Below are positions 24,801 to 36,160 of a stretch of 64,000 bases of DNA, piece by piece; the first letter of the stretch is position 1; each line of letters opens with the position of its first letter. A model generated the notes under the pieces. The model made no database searches and had not been told where the DNA came from. It saw nothing but the letters and a program-made list of their open reading frames with translations. The DNA is from Lonicera japonica. Lineage: Eukaryota > Streptophyta > Magnoliopsida > Dipsacales > Caprifoliaceae. The stretch covers positions 24,143,601-24,207,600 of the forward strand of contig CM038470.1 of the NCBI GenBank assembly GCA_021464415.1, read 5' to 3'. Made by a program: the position numbers and the translations under genes.

Positions 24801-25583
24801 TCCATATTTACATTTCATTGATGTTCTATATATATTATTATATATATGCTCCATCTGCTACAAATACATGATCCTAAATACAACCAGGAGATACAGATTC
24901 TTGCATCTCAGCCTATGTCGTCCATCATTTACTCTCAGTGCAAGGTGAACGATGTTAAATTTGTTATTGAGCATCGAGATCGGATTCGGAAGACTCAGAA
25001 TAGTGGAGTGACATGCGTGGCTAGTGATCTGACATACTATGGGATTCTGCAATTAGTTGTCAAACTAACTTATGCGGAACGTATGCCAGTTGTGTTGTTT
25101 AACTGTAAGTGGTACAACACCGACCCTGCTGTTCCCGGCAGCGTACATTATAATCGTGGTCTTATTTTCATGAACACAAATAGTAGTTGGTATGATGACT
25201 TTCCATTTATTTTTGCCACGAGGCAACCCAGGTGTTCTATATAGATGATCCATTCGCTCGTGAGAGTTGAAAAGTCGTCAACCATATGGCACACAAATGT
25301 ACGTTCAGTGAAGCCACACTTGCAAGGGACTATACGACCACTCCACTGTATGAAGTAGATGAACCCTATAAAGAGCCGGATGTGATATGTCTTTCGATAT
25401 CGGAGTTATTTATCAACCTAGGTCCAATATCGTTTGTAAATATTCTCGTATATGAAAACGAAGATGAAGACGAGAATGATGATTATGACGAGGATGAAGA
25501 CTCCGACGATGCTGAAGAGTTTAGCAATGATCTATATAGATGGTAATGAGGATCAGGATGACGATGATAATGACTCCAATTGA
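21871..25583 (+). pseudogene. CACTA transposase, TNP2/Transposase_21 type, decayed
   Basis: Order of recognisable blocks matches plant En/Spm TNP2-like transposases. The start is ATG at 21871 (MNKNWM), with an in-frame TAA at 21910-21912. A transposase-associated N-terminal domain follows (YPCTCKNC, then IWNLHGE). At about 22690-23220 is a broken Transposase_21 core (DMRWYGKRRED, FASDIRNVRL). Next come a block with ALDVMRIEKNVCNNILGT (23640-23990), a DUF4218-like block (24000-24290, CKLEMIFP), a block at 24372-24767, and a DUF4216-like block (24846-25244, KTQNSGV, VVLFNCKWYN). An acidic tail ends at TGA 25581-25583. Frames change repeatedly and several stops interrupt. The enzyme would have mobilised CACTA-ended DNA. 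No 3' terminus is visible before copia sequence begins at 25776, so the element is truncated. Confidence 0.85.
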
Positions 25584-25775
25584 TGTTCTATACGTATGTT
25601 CTTATTTGTTGTAAATGTTAAAAACATGTAATGTAAACATGTAAATGCTATATTTGTTGAAATTTTGTCAAATATAGGCCTTATTTTACAGAAAATTTTC
25701 ACAGAAATACTATTCTTTGATTCTTTTACTGCAAAGTTATAAAAAATTAAGGAACAAATTTCTGACATTATTCTA

Positions 25776-26790
25776 GGAGCAAATTGATCAAGATTATCAA
25801 TACAATGTTGAAGAATTTCTTGTACAACAAACTCAACAACCTCAAGAGGAAGTGTTATTAAGGAGAAGTGCAATTCCAAAGGATTATATTGTATTTCTCC
25901 AAGAACATGCATGAGTTTGATATAAAAGAGTAGTGGAAAATGATCCAATCAAATTTTACCATGCCAAACAAGTTTCGATTCTCAAAAGTAGATTAATGCT
26001 ATGAATGATGAGATGAAATCCATGAAAGCCAATGATGTATGGCATCTTAAATTACCTAAGGTATGAAGGGCATTGGTTGTAAATGGATATTTAAGAGCAA
26101 GAAGGATTCAAAGGGTAATGCTGAGAGATATAAAACGCGTCTGGTTGCTAAAGGTTTCACTTAAAAGGAATGCATTGATTATAAAGAGATTTTCTCTCCA
26201 GTTTCATCAAAAGACTCTTTTAAGATTATAATGGTACATATGGTTTATTTTGATTTAGAACTGCAGCAGATGGATGTAAAGAATGATTTTCTCAATGGCG
26301 ACATTGATGACACAATATATATAATGCAATCAGAAAACTTTAAATCGGGAAACTCAAACAATATGGTTTGCAAATTAAAGAAATCCATCTATGACCTCAA
26401 ACAAGCTTCCCATCAATGGTATCACAAATTTAATCAAGTAATTATCTCGTATGATTTTGAGGTAAATCTAGTCAACGATTGTCTATATTATAAGTTCACT
26501 GAGAGGAAAATTATCTTCCTCGAGTTTTATGTAGATGATGTCTTATTTGTATTATGAATATAGATACATCAACATTGTTATTGGGGTATCCTAAGGTTGT
26601 CAAAAAAGAGCTATATCAAAAAAGCTCTTGCCCGATTTGGTATAAAAGATTGTTATCTAGGAGAAAATCTCATTGCTAAAGGTGACAAGTTTAGTCTCAG
26701 CCAGTGCCCCACGAATAAGGTTGAAAATAAATAGATAAAAAAGATTCCTTATGCGTCAGTTATAAGGAGTCTTATGTATGCTTGCATATG
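25776..26790 (+). pseudogene. Ty1-copia reverse transcriptase fragment, decayed
   Basis: From about 25776 the text resembles the linker before copia RT (RRSAIPKDYIVFLQEHA), then MNDEMKSMKANDVW (from about 25999). A frameshift follows, then RVT_2 motifs: YKTRLVAKGF with a stop just after it, QMDVKNDFLNGD, SIYDLKQASHQWY and the catalytic-region variant FYVDDVLFV (about 26526-26552). The longest open piece is 26231-26557. The fragment ends abruptly near 26790, where duplicated subtilase-flank sequence starts. No integrase, RNase H or LTR accompanies it. It is on the opposite strand from the copia gag relic at 16-17 kb and is probably unrelated. Confidence 0.85.
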
Positions 26791-26881
26791 TAAGCTTCCT
26801 AAATATTGATCTCTTAAGAATTGGACATGATTAGGATCGTTAGGGCTTATATTATTTAAAGATTATAAACTTAACAAATTT

Positions 26882-27069
26882 TACATGGACAATGCAAATT
26901 TGTAAAAGTGTATTTGTTTGTGACTACACTCACACATGGCGAATGTAATTCAGGTTCTTCATTATCACTCCTTGGCAATGAACTTTTTTTGTTTCAAAGC
27001 TATAGTGCTGGGATAGAGGCTAAACATGCAAATGAGAGTGAGAATGAAAATGAAAAAAATTGAAGGCAT
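26882..27069 (-). pseudogene. Subtilase 5'-end relic A
   Basis: Minus strand, from ATG at 27069, encodes a signal peptide like that of the intact gene (CMFSLYPS) and traces of residues 24-57, with a shift after the signal peptide. Homology to 9392-11671 stops precisely after the codons for NYIVH, where the sequence becomes GTAAAATTTG, a good plant 5' splice-site context. Relic B at 53382-53568 stops at the same base. Either the source copy had an intron here or both derive from one truncated copy. Confidence 0.8.
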
Positions 27070-28016
27070 ATGGTATCCATGAATATTGAGTGAGAATGGT
27101 ACTATGAGCGAGTTACAAAGTTCCGAAAGACTATAACCTATAACCTCTCCTAAATTCGAGTGTGTGTCTTTCCACTCGCTCAATCCTAGAGTTTACTTAC
27201 ATATGATTAGTATGAAGTCCAATGCCGGGTGTACTTACATTGGCCCAAGGGGGTAAGTTGGCAACTATGTTGTTTTCTTAAAATTTTCAAATGAGCACCA
27301 ATACAATTATGGTTTCATACTATTTATTCATATCAGATGCATTGGTGGGTTGTATATTCTCAAAATGTACAACTCATTAATACATCAAGTATAATTATAA
27401 GGTAAATGAATGTTAGAATATCATTTTCCGTTTTGCATATATATACACATATATATTAAATAAAATTATTTGGTGTTTGCATAAATTTTGGTTATTGGTA
27501 TATTCTCTAATTAAATTTTAGTGATTTTATGATTTCATAGTGACTGTTTTTGTATTGAATACTGAATATTGGTGTTTACATTTGAGCTCCTATGATTTTT
27601 ATTTTTTTTATTTTTTGGGTAATGAATAGCGATCGATTGAATGTTAATTAGCAACAAAATTAGAAGAATTATCTGGAGGCATATAAATATATATTTATCC
27701 CTAGCAATTTGGCTGATCATATATATATATATATGTGCGCCGCGCGCCTTGTGATTGGAAATAGGTGTTTACGAAAAGTGTCTTTATAAAAAATTCGCAT
27801 AAAATGCCTTTGGTAGATCACAAATTTTAAAAAAATTATTTGAAAACCTTGTCACAATTTATTTTGTTGATATTGAACAGTAGAAACGTTTATTTTTTGG
27901 TCAAATTTTAAGTCTCGATGTGAGCTTCTCTGGTTTAACACGCCTCTATTATTATTGTTACTTTGATTTTATAATTTAATATCATGTACTTTTGTCATTT
28001 AAAATGTTTATTCTAT

Positions 28017-28284
28017 GGGTGGAGATATTGGCACTCACAATAATTTTTGAAAACATTCCCACTTTTGATTTTGTTCTTCACAACTAAGTAAAGTACGCGT
28101 ATGTTACTTGATTACGAATGACCGAGTATAAACTTGATAATACTTTACTCGGTTGTTAAGAACTGAGCATATAGACTTATACTTGGCTTTTAAGAATTGA
28201 ATAACAGACACCTTATTTGATTGCGAATGATCGAATGAAAATAAGAATGTTATTAATGAAGAGCGTTTACCAATATCTCCACCC
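28017..28284. mobile_element. 268-bp MITE, Mutator-like
   Basis: Terminal inverted repeats GGGTGGAGATATTGG (28017-28031) and CCAATATCTCCACCC (28270-28284) are perfect over 15 bp. Flanking 9-mers TTATTCTAT and TTATTCCAT match at 8 of 9, a Mutator-length target duplication. The segment is absent from duplication copy B at about 55590, which supports an insertion. It has no coding capacity. Confidence 0.8.
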
Positions 28285-29367
28285 TTATTCCATTTCAATG
28301 ATACATAAGATGCTTCCTCATTTGATAAGATGGAAGGAACTGATGCAAACTCTGCAATAATACAAATATAAGAAAATGTTTGCTCCTCATTTATAGTGTG
28401 TATATTTATAAAACTTGTATTCTTAATTGTCAAATGGGTGGCTCATTATATATAATACTTTATTTATGTAGCACTGACCTTTGTTTGTATGGTAGGATAC
28501 GGAGATAAACTTCTCAAAGCTTTAGGATGTTATCGCTTAATTGGTTAATAAATATATATATATATATATTTTGGCCATATATATTATTATTTTTAAAAAA
28601 TTACATGCCGGTAGTTTCGTGGGACCAGAATATTAGATATTTAATTGGTTGATTTCCAATTAATCTTTTAATTTAATTTTTTTTTAAAAGATTTGTCGCA
28701 TTTTGTTGGTTGTAATTTGTAGCTTTTATATGATACTATTCTTACATTTGGTAATATTATATTGTTACTTCTAGAAATTACATGCCCGTAGTTTGGTGGG
28801 ACCAAAATATTGGAGATTACATGAATAAGTCCAAATTTTCAATGCTAAAATATTTAAAATAATAAATAAAGTGGCTCCTCATTTACCATGTCATATCATT
28901 TTGAATTTTGTCCGGGAATCATACTGCTCTATTAAAATTTCAATTATTTTTTTATTGAACTCTCTTAAGAATTATTTGATTTATATATTATCTTGTATTT
29001 CTTTGAAAAGGGTAATAACACTGGGGTAAAAAGGAGGTATAGATATACTTTTATTTGATATCTTTAGGTTAAATGACAAAAAATGGCAACAAATTTTTAC
29101 CCTTTAAGCATTTTTGGCATTTAACCTTTTTTATAATCAATTGTAGTAATGAACTTTTTAGTTGCTGTCAAATAAGTCTATCCATTACCTTCCGATTAAA
29201 AATCATAACAAAATCCTAAATTTATTTATTGAAACCTCCCCAAATTTTAATGTATTTACACCGGTCAATCCTTTTTAATTTTATATTCTACATAGTTAGT
29301 GTATTATACAAGGATCTTATCATTATTAGTGCCCTTTCCTTGCTAAAATCTCGATCTGCAAATTTTC

Positions 29368-31400
29368 TTATGTCAATGTAACAGATATTTGGTTTCGAAC
29401 AACATGTCAAGTGGAAGTCCATCTCAAATTTCCTCGAACTAGCAGAGGTCTGATGCTCCTTGATCGGCTAAAAGTCACGATTTATGTCATTTTTTGGTTA
29501 ACTCTAGTGAAATCTAGTCTTCTGGGCATGATAACCACATTGACAGATGATGGAAGATTAACTCTAACATTGTAGGTTGAAATGGTGTCACCAATATTAG
29601 TCATAGTCCTAGTGTATGTCTGAGAACCAGATGTGAACATGATCAAAAAGGTAGGATAGTTTAACTAAGCTTCATGAATTATAGATCCACTCGAGCATCT
29701 GACCGTGCGATGTAGGATAATGCTAACTTATTGGTTTGTGTAACCTAATCCGCACAAGTATGGTATGTAATCATTAGGCTGAATGTCATAAACTAACCTT
29801 GGATTGTTTGCACTTAATGTGTTAACATGGCTAGCTCCAAGGTTATACCAATTTGCCTTTTGCTTGTTTTGGTCAGTAATGGGAATACCATTGGCATTCA
29901 GCAAGCTGGCAGTAATCATGATGGCCGACTTAATGGTCGTTGGAGACCAACTCGGGTGCACAATTTTTAGAAGGGCCGTAGTTCCAATTAAATGAGGACA
30001 GGCCATTGATGTACCTGACAAAATGTTAAATGTTTCTCCTGTGGTTGTGCCATCAACAGAGAGAGGCCATGCAGCTAAATGTTGCTTCTAAGGCCAATGA
30101 TGTCGGGTTTTAAAATGCTAGGAATGACTGTGTTCGGACATCTTGAAGAGAATGAAGCGACCTCTGGTGCATAATTTACCCCATATACAGTTCCTCGAAA
30201 TAAAATTGTGGCTTGTGGTGATGGCATCAAACTTATATATGTTTTGATTGTTGTTCCATCTCTGTATCCCACATGTTTTGCAGGGAGAATGTGTGCATCT
30301 TCTACAAGAATAATGTCGCCATTGATTTGCTAATTCACAAGAATCATGGCAAAGCCACCATCATCTCTCACATTTTGCCCTTTCTCTATAAGTCCAATTG
30401 TATAACTATCGTCGCACAACACCACCATTCCTCTAACATTGATGTTGGTGAACCATTTTCGATAACACCACATAGCTTCTTGAATTCCAGTACTGCCACC
30501 AAGGTAAACAAGAGGTAACAACGTCGGAGGAAAATTATTATACTGCAAATGTGACTCCCTATTGATTTGTACCCTATTTTTGAGCGTCGGTTGCCTAGAT
30601 ATTTCTATTTATCGATCTAGCACTAACGTTGAGAAGCCATGGGGCTTGATTTGACAATGAAGCTCTAATTGGCCCACTATTACCGATGGCACAACTTACA
30701 AAATTCCCAAATTGTATATATAGCAGCAAATGTGCCAACTGCAATGGTGTCAAAATAGAAAGGAGATGGAAGAAATCCAGCAGATATTGACAGCACGTCG
30801 ATGCCATCATCAATGGCGAGGTCAATTCCACCTAAAATTGCATTTTTAGGACATGTAGCTCCTGTTGCAGTTTGGTAACAAATTTTGTAGATCGCCAAGT
30901 GAGCAAGCGGAGCAATGCTGCTAGCTGTACCAATATTGCTTGAGCAAACACATTAGCACCATTTACAAAGTTACTAGTAGCTATGCTTGCTACATGGGTT
31001 CTGCGCCTATATGTGTCTGCTAGAGTATCACCTGGAAAAGTAGTCCTTGCTCCTATCAATTTATTATTGCAAGCAATGCTGGGGGGATCACACCTCCCTT
31101 TCCACCTTGCTGGCGGTGTTGGTACCCCAGAATTGCTAAATGAAGGATGATTCGGAGTAACTCCATTGTCCAAAACTCCAATAGTCACCCCCTTTCCATA
31201 ATTCGTATCCCTCCCAAACCCTGCATTTTGTTATAACCCAATAAATGAAGGGCTATGAGTGGTATGTAAAGAAATAAAGTTCTCTGGGGAGGCAGACGAA
31301 AATTGTCTTTTTTCACCATGGATTTTACTTCCTCCGGTGACAAACTCGCTGCAAAGCCCATGATCACATGACGATATATTTTGAGTGCTTCATACACTTT
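29368..31400 (-). pseudogene. Subtilase pseudogene, frameshifted, catalytic His lost
   Basis: Minus-strand homology to the intact subtilase runs from about residue 93 (KIYRHVIMGFAASL) to the C-terminus (stop at 29368-29370). The signal peptide and most of the propeptide are missing. Frameshifts lie near 31305, 30945, 30700 and 30070; stop codons fall after MILVN (about 30330) and GYTNQ (about 29728). The Asp motif reads VLDNG, retaining Asp. The His motif HGSHVAG has become RRTHVAS, losing the catalytic His. The Ser motif SGTSMACPH is intact. Loss of His and multiple disruptions make it non-functional. It is in the same orientation as the intact gene, about 18 kb away, as expected of a former tandem duplicate. 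Confidence 0.93.
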
Positions 31401-32167
31401 ATGTGATATTTAGACTCCTTATTGTCTTACTTAAGTGATAATCGATTAGTTAACGAATTTAGTCCATAAGCTTCGTTTCATTTCGTTTCATTGTAAAGAT
31501 ATGCTATCTAATTTTCATTCATTTAAATCATGAGATTTCTAATACTTGCTTCATGTTAAACTTTTTTATGATGAATTTATCATATCTATTTCGGATTAGC
31601 TTTATTGGAAATGGGTTGCCTAGCTTTACACCCGTTGCTAAGAGATAGATGCGACAACTTCATATTTGGTGGAATTATTGTTTTCCTTCTCAATATAGCT
31701 TAAATCAGGGAATGAATTGCCTAACTTCGCACTCTTTGCTATTGAGAAAAACACTATGTTTTCCATTCTCAAAAATTTTGTATTGTAATCTATGTATGGA
31801 ATAGTAATCGTCGTTTCTTATATCACAAACAATTTGCACGTACCTTAGTGCTTTCGTAATACTTTTTACAACCGTTTTACTTTTACGTTATTCTACAACT
31901 AACCAATTTACCAAATCAGAAAAACCTTAAATCTGTAATCCATTTAATTCCTTTCCAACTACCCATGTGGATCGATACTAGGACTTTTGAGATTTTATTC
32001 CATCTTGACGAGCCTACACTTGGGCTACCACAATGTGATATTTTTATAGCTTCACATTTGTTTTGAAAGTTTGCCTTTTCAAGTGATCGATAAGTTACAA
32101 ATTTCACATCATAGCTACGGTTACATAGTAGTAAAAGATGATTTTGTTCAAATTATGTGAGCTTTAA
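31401..32167. other. Spacer
   Basis: No recognisable gene. A phrase of the type TTGCCTAGCTT.CACCC occurs twice (31617 and 31707) around TTGCTA, suggesting an old local duplication. Confidence 0.4.
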
Positions 32168-32563
32168 ATGGTTGATAATGAAGAAATGCAGGTAATTTGG
32201 GGTTGATCTTTCACCTCGAGTGATGCTATGCAAGATGCCACACATCAAGCAATTCTATATTTGAAATAAAGATTCCATTTTGAAGTTAGCGATGTCAATT
32301 TTCCTAACATGCATCACTACCAACATTGCTACAAAAAAATTGACAAAGACTATGACAGAATACTTGAAGAGAACAAAGATACGAAATCAAAGATCTCTCA
32401 GTATGAAAACATTCTAGGAATAGTTGGTGGTACGTGTGGATGCATAACCATTTACGGGCTAAAACTTTTAGGTCGAAGACAATTTATTTACACTAAACAA
32501 CATATGATGGAGTTTTTGGGGTTATATAGTTTATTATCCTCTAGAGTTTATTTCGCTATATAA
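32168..32563 (+). pseudogene. Unrecognised small protein, interrupted by two stops
   Basis: One reading frame from ATG 32168 to stop at 32561-32563 spans 131 codons with in-frame TGA (codon 13) and TAA (codon 34). The text between looks coding: an acidic start, W-G-stop-SFTSSDAMQDATHQAI, FEVSDVNFPNM, then a charged, probably helical stretch (DYDRILEENKDTKSKISQYE) and a short hydrophobic segment with a GG.CGC motif. I do not recognise the family. Keeping one frame across both stops without indels argues for a recent loss or a fragment of a transposon protein. It ends 383 bp before the Athila insertion. Confidence 0.4.
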
Positions 32564-32945
32564 AATGATAATGATAGTCCGATAAACTTTTAAATACTTA
32601 TATATGTCATTTTAGATTTGCATGATGTGAATGAAATATTTGTTAATGAATATTTGAGTTGTTACTTAATGACATATTATACATAATTAAGCAACAATTC
32701 GTTGTCAAAGCAAAAATAGAGTAATCATTGAAGGAGAATTTCATAAATATATTATCAACGTCTATTTCTTTAGAGCTTCAAAATTTGATCAAAATAGTTA
32801 CTCCAATATCATTATTACACTTATATTAGCTGTATACATACAATCAATACAAACGCTAAAATATCTACATTCCTTGAAATGTAACTAAATAATTCATTGC
32901 AAATTTTTAAATAGGTAATATAAGTTATTCTTATTACAATGTAGA

Positions 32946-34714
32946 TGACGCGCCGAAAATACTTCCGTGCTTAGGTACCCAAGTGCAGGTTGTCAAGTTA
33001 TAATACTTGGTAAGTCCAAGTGTCGAACCACAAGGATAGTCGGAAAGACGATGTGGTGATTACGAGTCCAAGGTTTTGTGAAGAGAATTTAATTGGTTGA
33101 TTTTAATGGTTGATTTTAAAGTCTTGCAATAAAAATTAAAATGATATAACAATAGATGAGAAAAGGCTAAGGCATTATAGAATTCATTTGTTTTGCAAAA
33201 TTAAGTAAAATCAATCTCATTCAAAGTTCTCAATGCAATTCCTAAGTGTTGAATATTTTACCCATTTCTAAGCAAAAGGGTGTGGAGCAAAAGCAACCCA
33301 TTCCCATATAAATGCCATATAAAGAAAGGGTGTAAGCAAATATCAACACAAGTGTATCTCTCATTTTTATCTTGTGACAAAGGGTGTGAAGCAAGTGCAA
33401 CCCATTCCCATATAATATCAACCAAGATTCAAACTTAAAATACACAAAAAGAAAAGGCATAAATTTAAACTAGGCATTTAAGAACTCATTGTTAGTTTCC
33501 CCTAGGCAAATGACTTGATTATGAAAATGGCCAACTACAAGGAGTTTAGCTCGATAAATCATAACATTTCATTTGTCTAAGATTGGGAGGTCTAGGTGGA
33601 GGTCAAACCGTCCTATATAGACTTATTTGATAAATACAAATTGAATCCTTAAAATGATTAATGAAGTTTTTTATGACATAAATTTAAAAGATCCTCTTTG
33701 GCAATACTTTAACTAAGAAGATGATGAGTCTTAAAATCACATAAAGTATAGAAAGCACTCAACATATCATTAAAGTATTAAAAGATAAAAATCTCAAATT
33801 TATGGTGTTTCCATGAATATTCAAAAACTAATCATGCTTGGCAATGAAAAGTATCTCATTCAAAGAAAGAATGGACATAAGCTAGTAAGAAATACACAAG
33901 TGTATCATTTTCTCATTAATGCTTGAGATCTATGTATACAAGGCATACAAAGTCAAATCATCATATGAAAATTATCTTACTAGTTTATGAATGGTTGAAA
34001 AAATGGAGAAGATGAAGGATTCAAAAAGTATTTAACAATACTAACAATGGAATGAGAATTGAACTTACATAATTAATGCATTGCAAACTTCATCTTTTAG
34101 CCTTAGCAAAGAAATTTACTCCATAATAAATGTAGAGACAAGAATTATAAAAGTGAACTCCATTTCTCTCTCTAGAAAATAAAACTATTACAAGCTCTCT
34201 ATAAATTGAGAAATGAGAAGTAATAAAAGTCCCCTCTCCAACACAACAATGAAGACTATAAATAGGAGAGTTGTGTTGGATGCTAAAATAATAAACAATG
34301 CTTTTTATTTTTATTTTTTTATTTTTATTTTTATTGTTTATTTTTGGTGGAGAATTCCACTTTCTTGGATGCTCTTTGATCACATGGACATGGAGACTTT
34401 CTCTCTTGGATGCTCTTTAATCACATGGACATGGAGACTTTCTCTCTTGGATGCTCTTTAATCACATGGACATAGAGACTTTCTTGAATTCTTTTTGTCC
34501 ATGGAAAATTCCAATATTGTATTAAATACAATATTTCTTGAAATCTAAAGACACCAAAATAAACACAAAAATATGCCTTTCCAAGCATTGTTAAATACAA
34601 AAGTGCTACGAGACTAATCGCGAAATAAGTTGGCAAACCGAGTATTTTAGAGAAATAAACGCGTCAAACAACTCCGAAAATGAGCAAATGAATGACAATA
34701 TTAAGCGTTTATCA
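32946..34714 (-). repeat. Athila-like element, 3' LTR
   Basis: 1769 bp. Contains a threefold 41-bp tandem repeat (from 34364, key phrase CTTGGATGCTCTTT.ATCAC) and, in element sense, a TATTTATAG box at about 34256-34265 that could mark the promoter. This would give a short U3 and a long R/U5 (inference). Confidence 0.95.
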
Positions 34715-34724
34715 ACTCCCCCCG
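34715..34724 (-). promoter_or_regulatory. Polypurine tract
   Basis: Element sense CGGGGGGAGT directly abuts the 3' LTR, the expected plus-strand primer position. Confidence 0.8.
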
Positions 34725-36098
34725 ACTTATCTCTTGCTAGTCCCTTAGCATGCAAAATAAAAATAGCTATATATAATATCCGAAAATGCATTGATAAAAT
34801 GCACTAAGCCATTTTAAAAACTCCCAAGTTCCCTTAGAAGACGAGGTTTGTCTCGTGAGGGTTTACAGTGATGATACCCACAAACATCCGAAGTTTGAAA
34901 TCTAAGTAGTAGAATTGAAGCATTTTCATGAATTGATTTAAGTGTTTGGCATTACTATTACAATTTCCGGAATGTTGGCATTTGAATAACGATCTCCATT
35001 GCTTACAATCTCCTTTAGAAACTAGTTCCACATTCCCATTTGAACACACTATGTATATGGATCTTTGACACAATCATTCTTAATCACAAATAGTTCTATT
35101 CATCAATAGTGGAAGAGAGAAATCTTTCAAAAACAAAAGCTCAAGAACTTTGTCAATTTTAAGCACTTTTTTTTTTTTTTTTTTTTTATCTTTTACTTGG
35201 ACTTTTTGCTAAATTAGCTCAAGGTGGTTTGCATCTCTATGGAGGGCAGCGGTCTCACTTTGTAATTTTGCATTCATAACTTCTTCTTTTTTTTTTCTTT
35301 TTTTTTTTAAATGCACAAACGAAGCTATTCACCCCTTTTCCATATGGTAACCTTTGCCTATCCTTAATATTAGACAAAATGACTTATGAATTTAGTCAAG
35401 TGAAGCTTAAAGTCAATATTAAGTTTAAAAGTCATCCAAGTTTTTAAATTTTTTTTAAGTGCCATGCATGTGTCCCCTCTAAGGAGGATCTTTTCGAAAG
35501 AGCTTTTATTGCATTTGAACATTATTTCTCTCTACATAAGATGAAAATCACTCTATGTGATACCAAAGACTAAATCAAACCACAACATTATGCATATTCA
35601 TAGGAAACTACAAGGCTCAAGAATCTAAATAAAGCAATGCCATGGAGATTATCACTCAACTACCTATCCGAATTAAGAATTCCATGTCAAAAACCATCAA
35701 TTCAAAGACAATTCTAAAAAAAATGATCATCATATTTCAAACTTTCAATTTTTTTTTTTTTAAGCTCTACACGCATGAAAAATTCAGAAATTGAAAAGCC
35801 ATTAAAGTTTAAGTACATTACCCCCCAACTTGAAAAACGCATTGTCCTCAATGTGAAGAGAACGAGAAATTGGCATTCTCCCATTTGGCTTTTCGATTTT
35901 CATGAGGAAAAGAGAGCTATTTTTCAAAGCAAAATTACTATATGTACACACTAACAAAAACAAACGGGTTAGAATTAGATAAAACATAACATGTATGCAT
36001 TACAACCACATTTCAATCCTCATATCATGTTTATCAAACCAAACCCAAAAAGGAAGGAAAGAAAATAAAGCAAAAGTTTTTTTTTTTTTGTTTTTTTT

Positions 36099-36133
<35 letters not shown>

Positions 36134-36160
36134 AAGTATATATAACATCACCTATACTTG
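34725..36160 (-). other. Non-coding 3' internal region of the Athila-like element
   Basis: Between the pol stop and polypurine tract, where Athila elements usually carry an env-like frame. No long frame is present; homopolymer A tracts in element sense (35168-35188, 35291-35309, 36080-36129) punctuate it. Confidence 0.7.

Larger units (their letters stand above)
26790..28955. repeat. Segmental duplication, copy A (pairs with 53290-57345)
   Basis: Colinear same-strand homology with 53290-57345. It includes a subtilase 5' relic, the AGCAATTTGGCTGATCAT block (27703 versus about 54370), a block at 27840-28010 versus 55425-55600, and blocks at 28313-28550 and 28640-28955 versus 55590-57340. Copy A is about 2.2 kb, copy B 4.1 kb; the difference is mostly identifiable insertions in B. 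Confidence 0.85.

Noticed and set aside
16177..26557. One copia element spanning both the gag relic and the RT relic
   Set aside because: The two relics are on opposite strands and 9 kb apart, with a CACTA element between them.
33242..34636. Small open frames in the LTR, repeated at 41961-43355
   Set aside because: They are identical in both LTRs simply because the LTRs are identical. No domain is recognisable.
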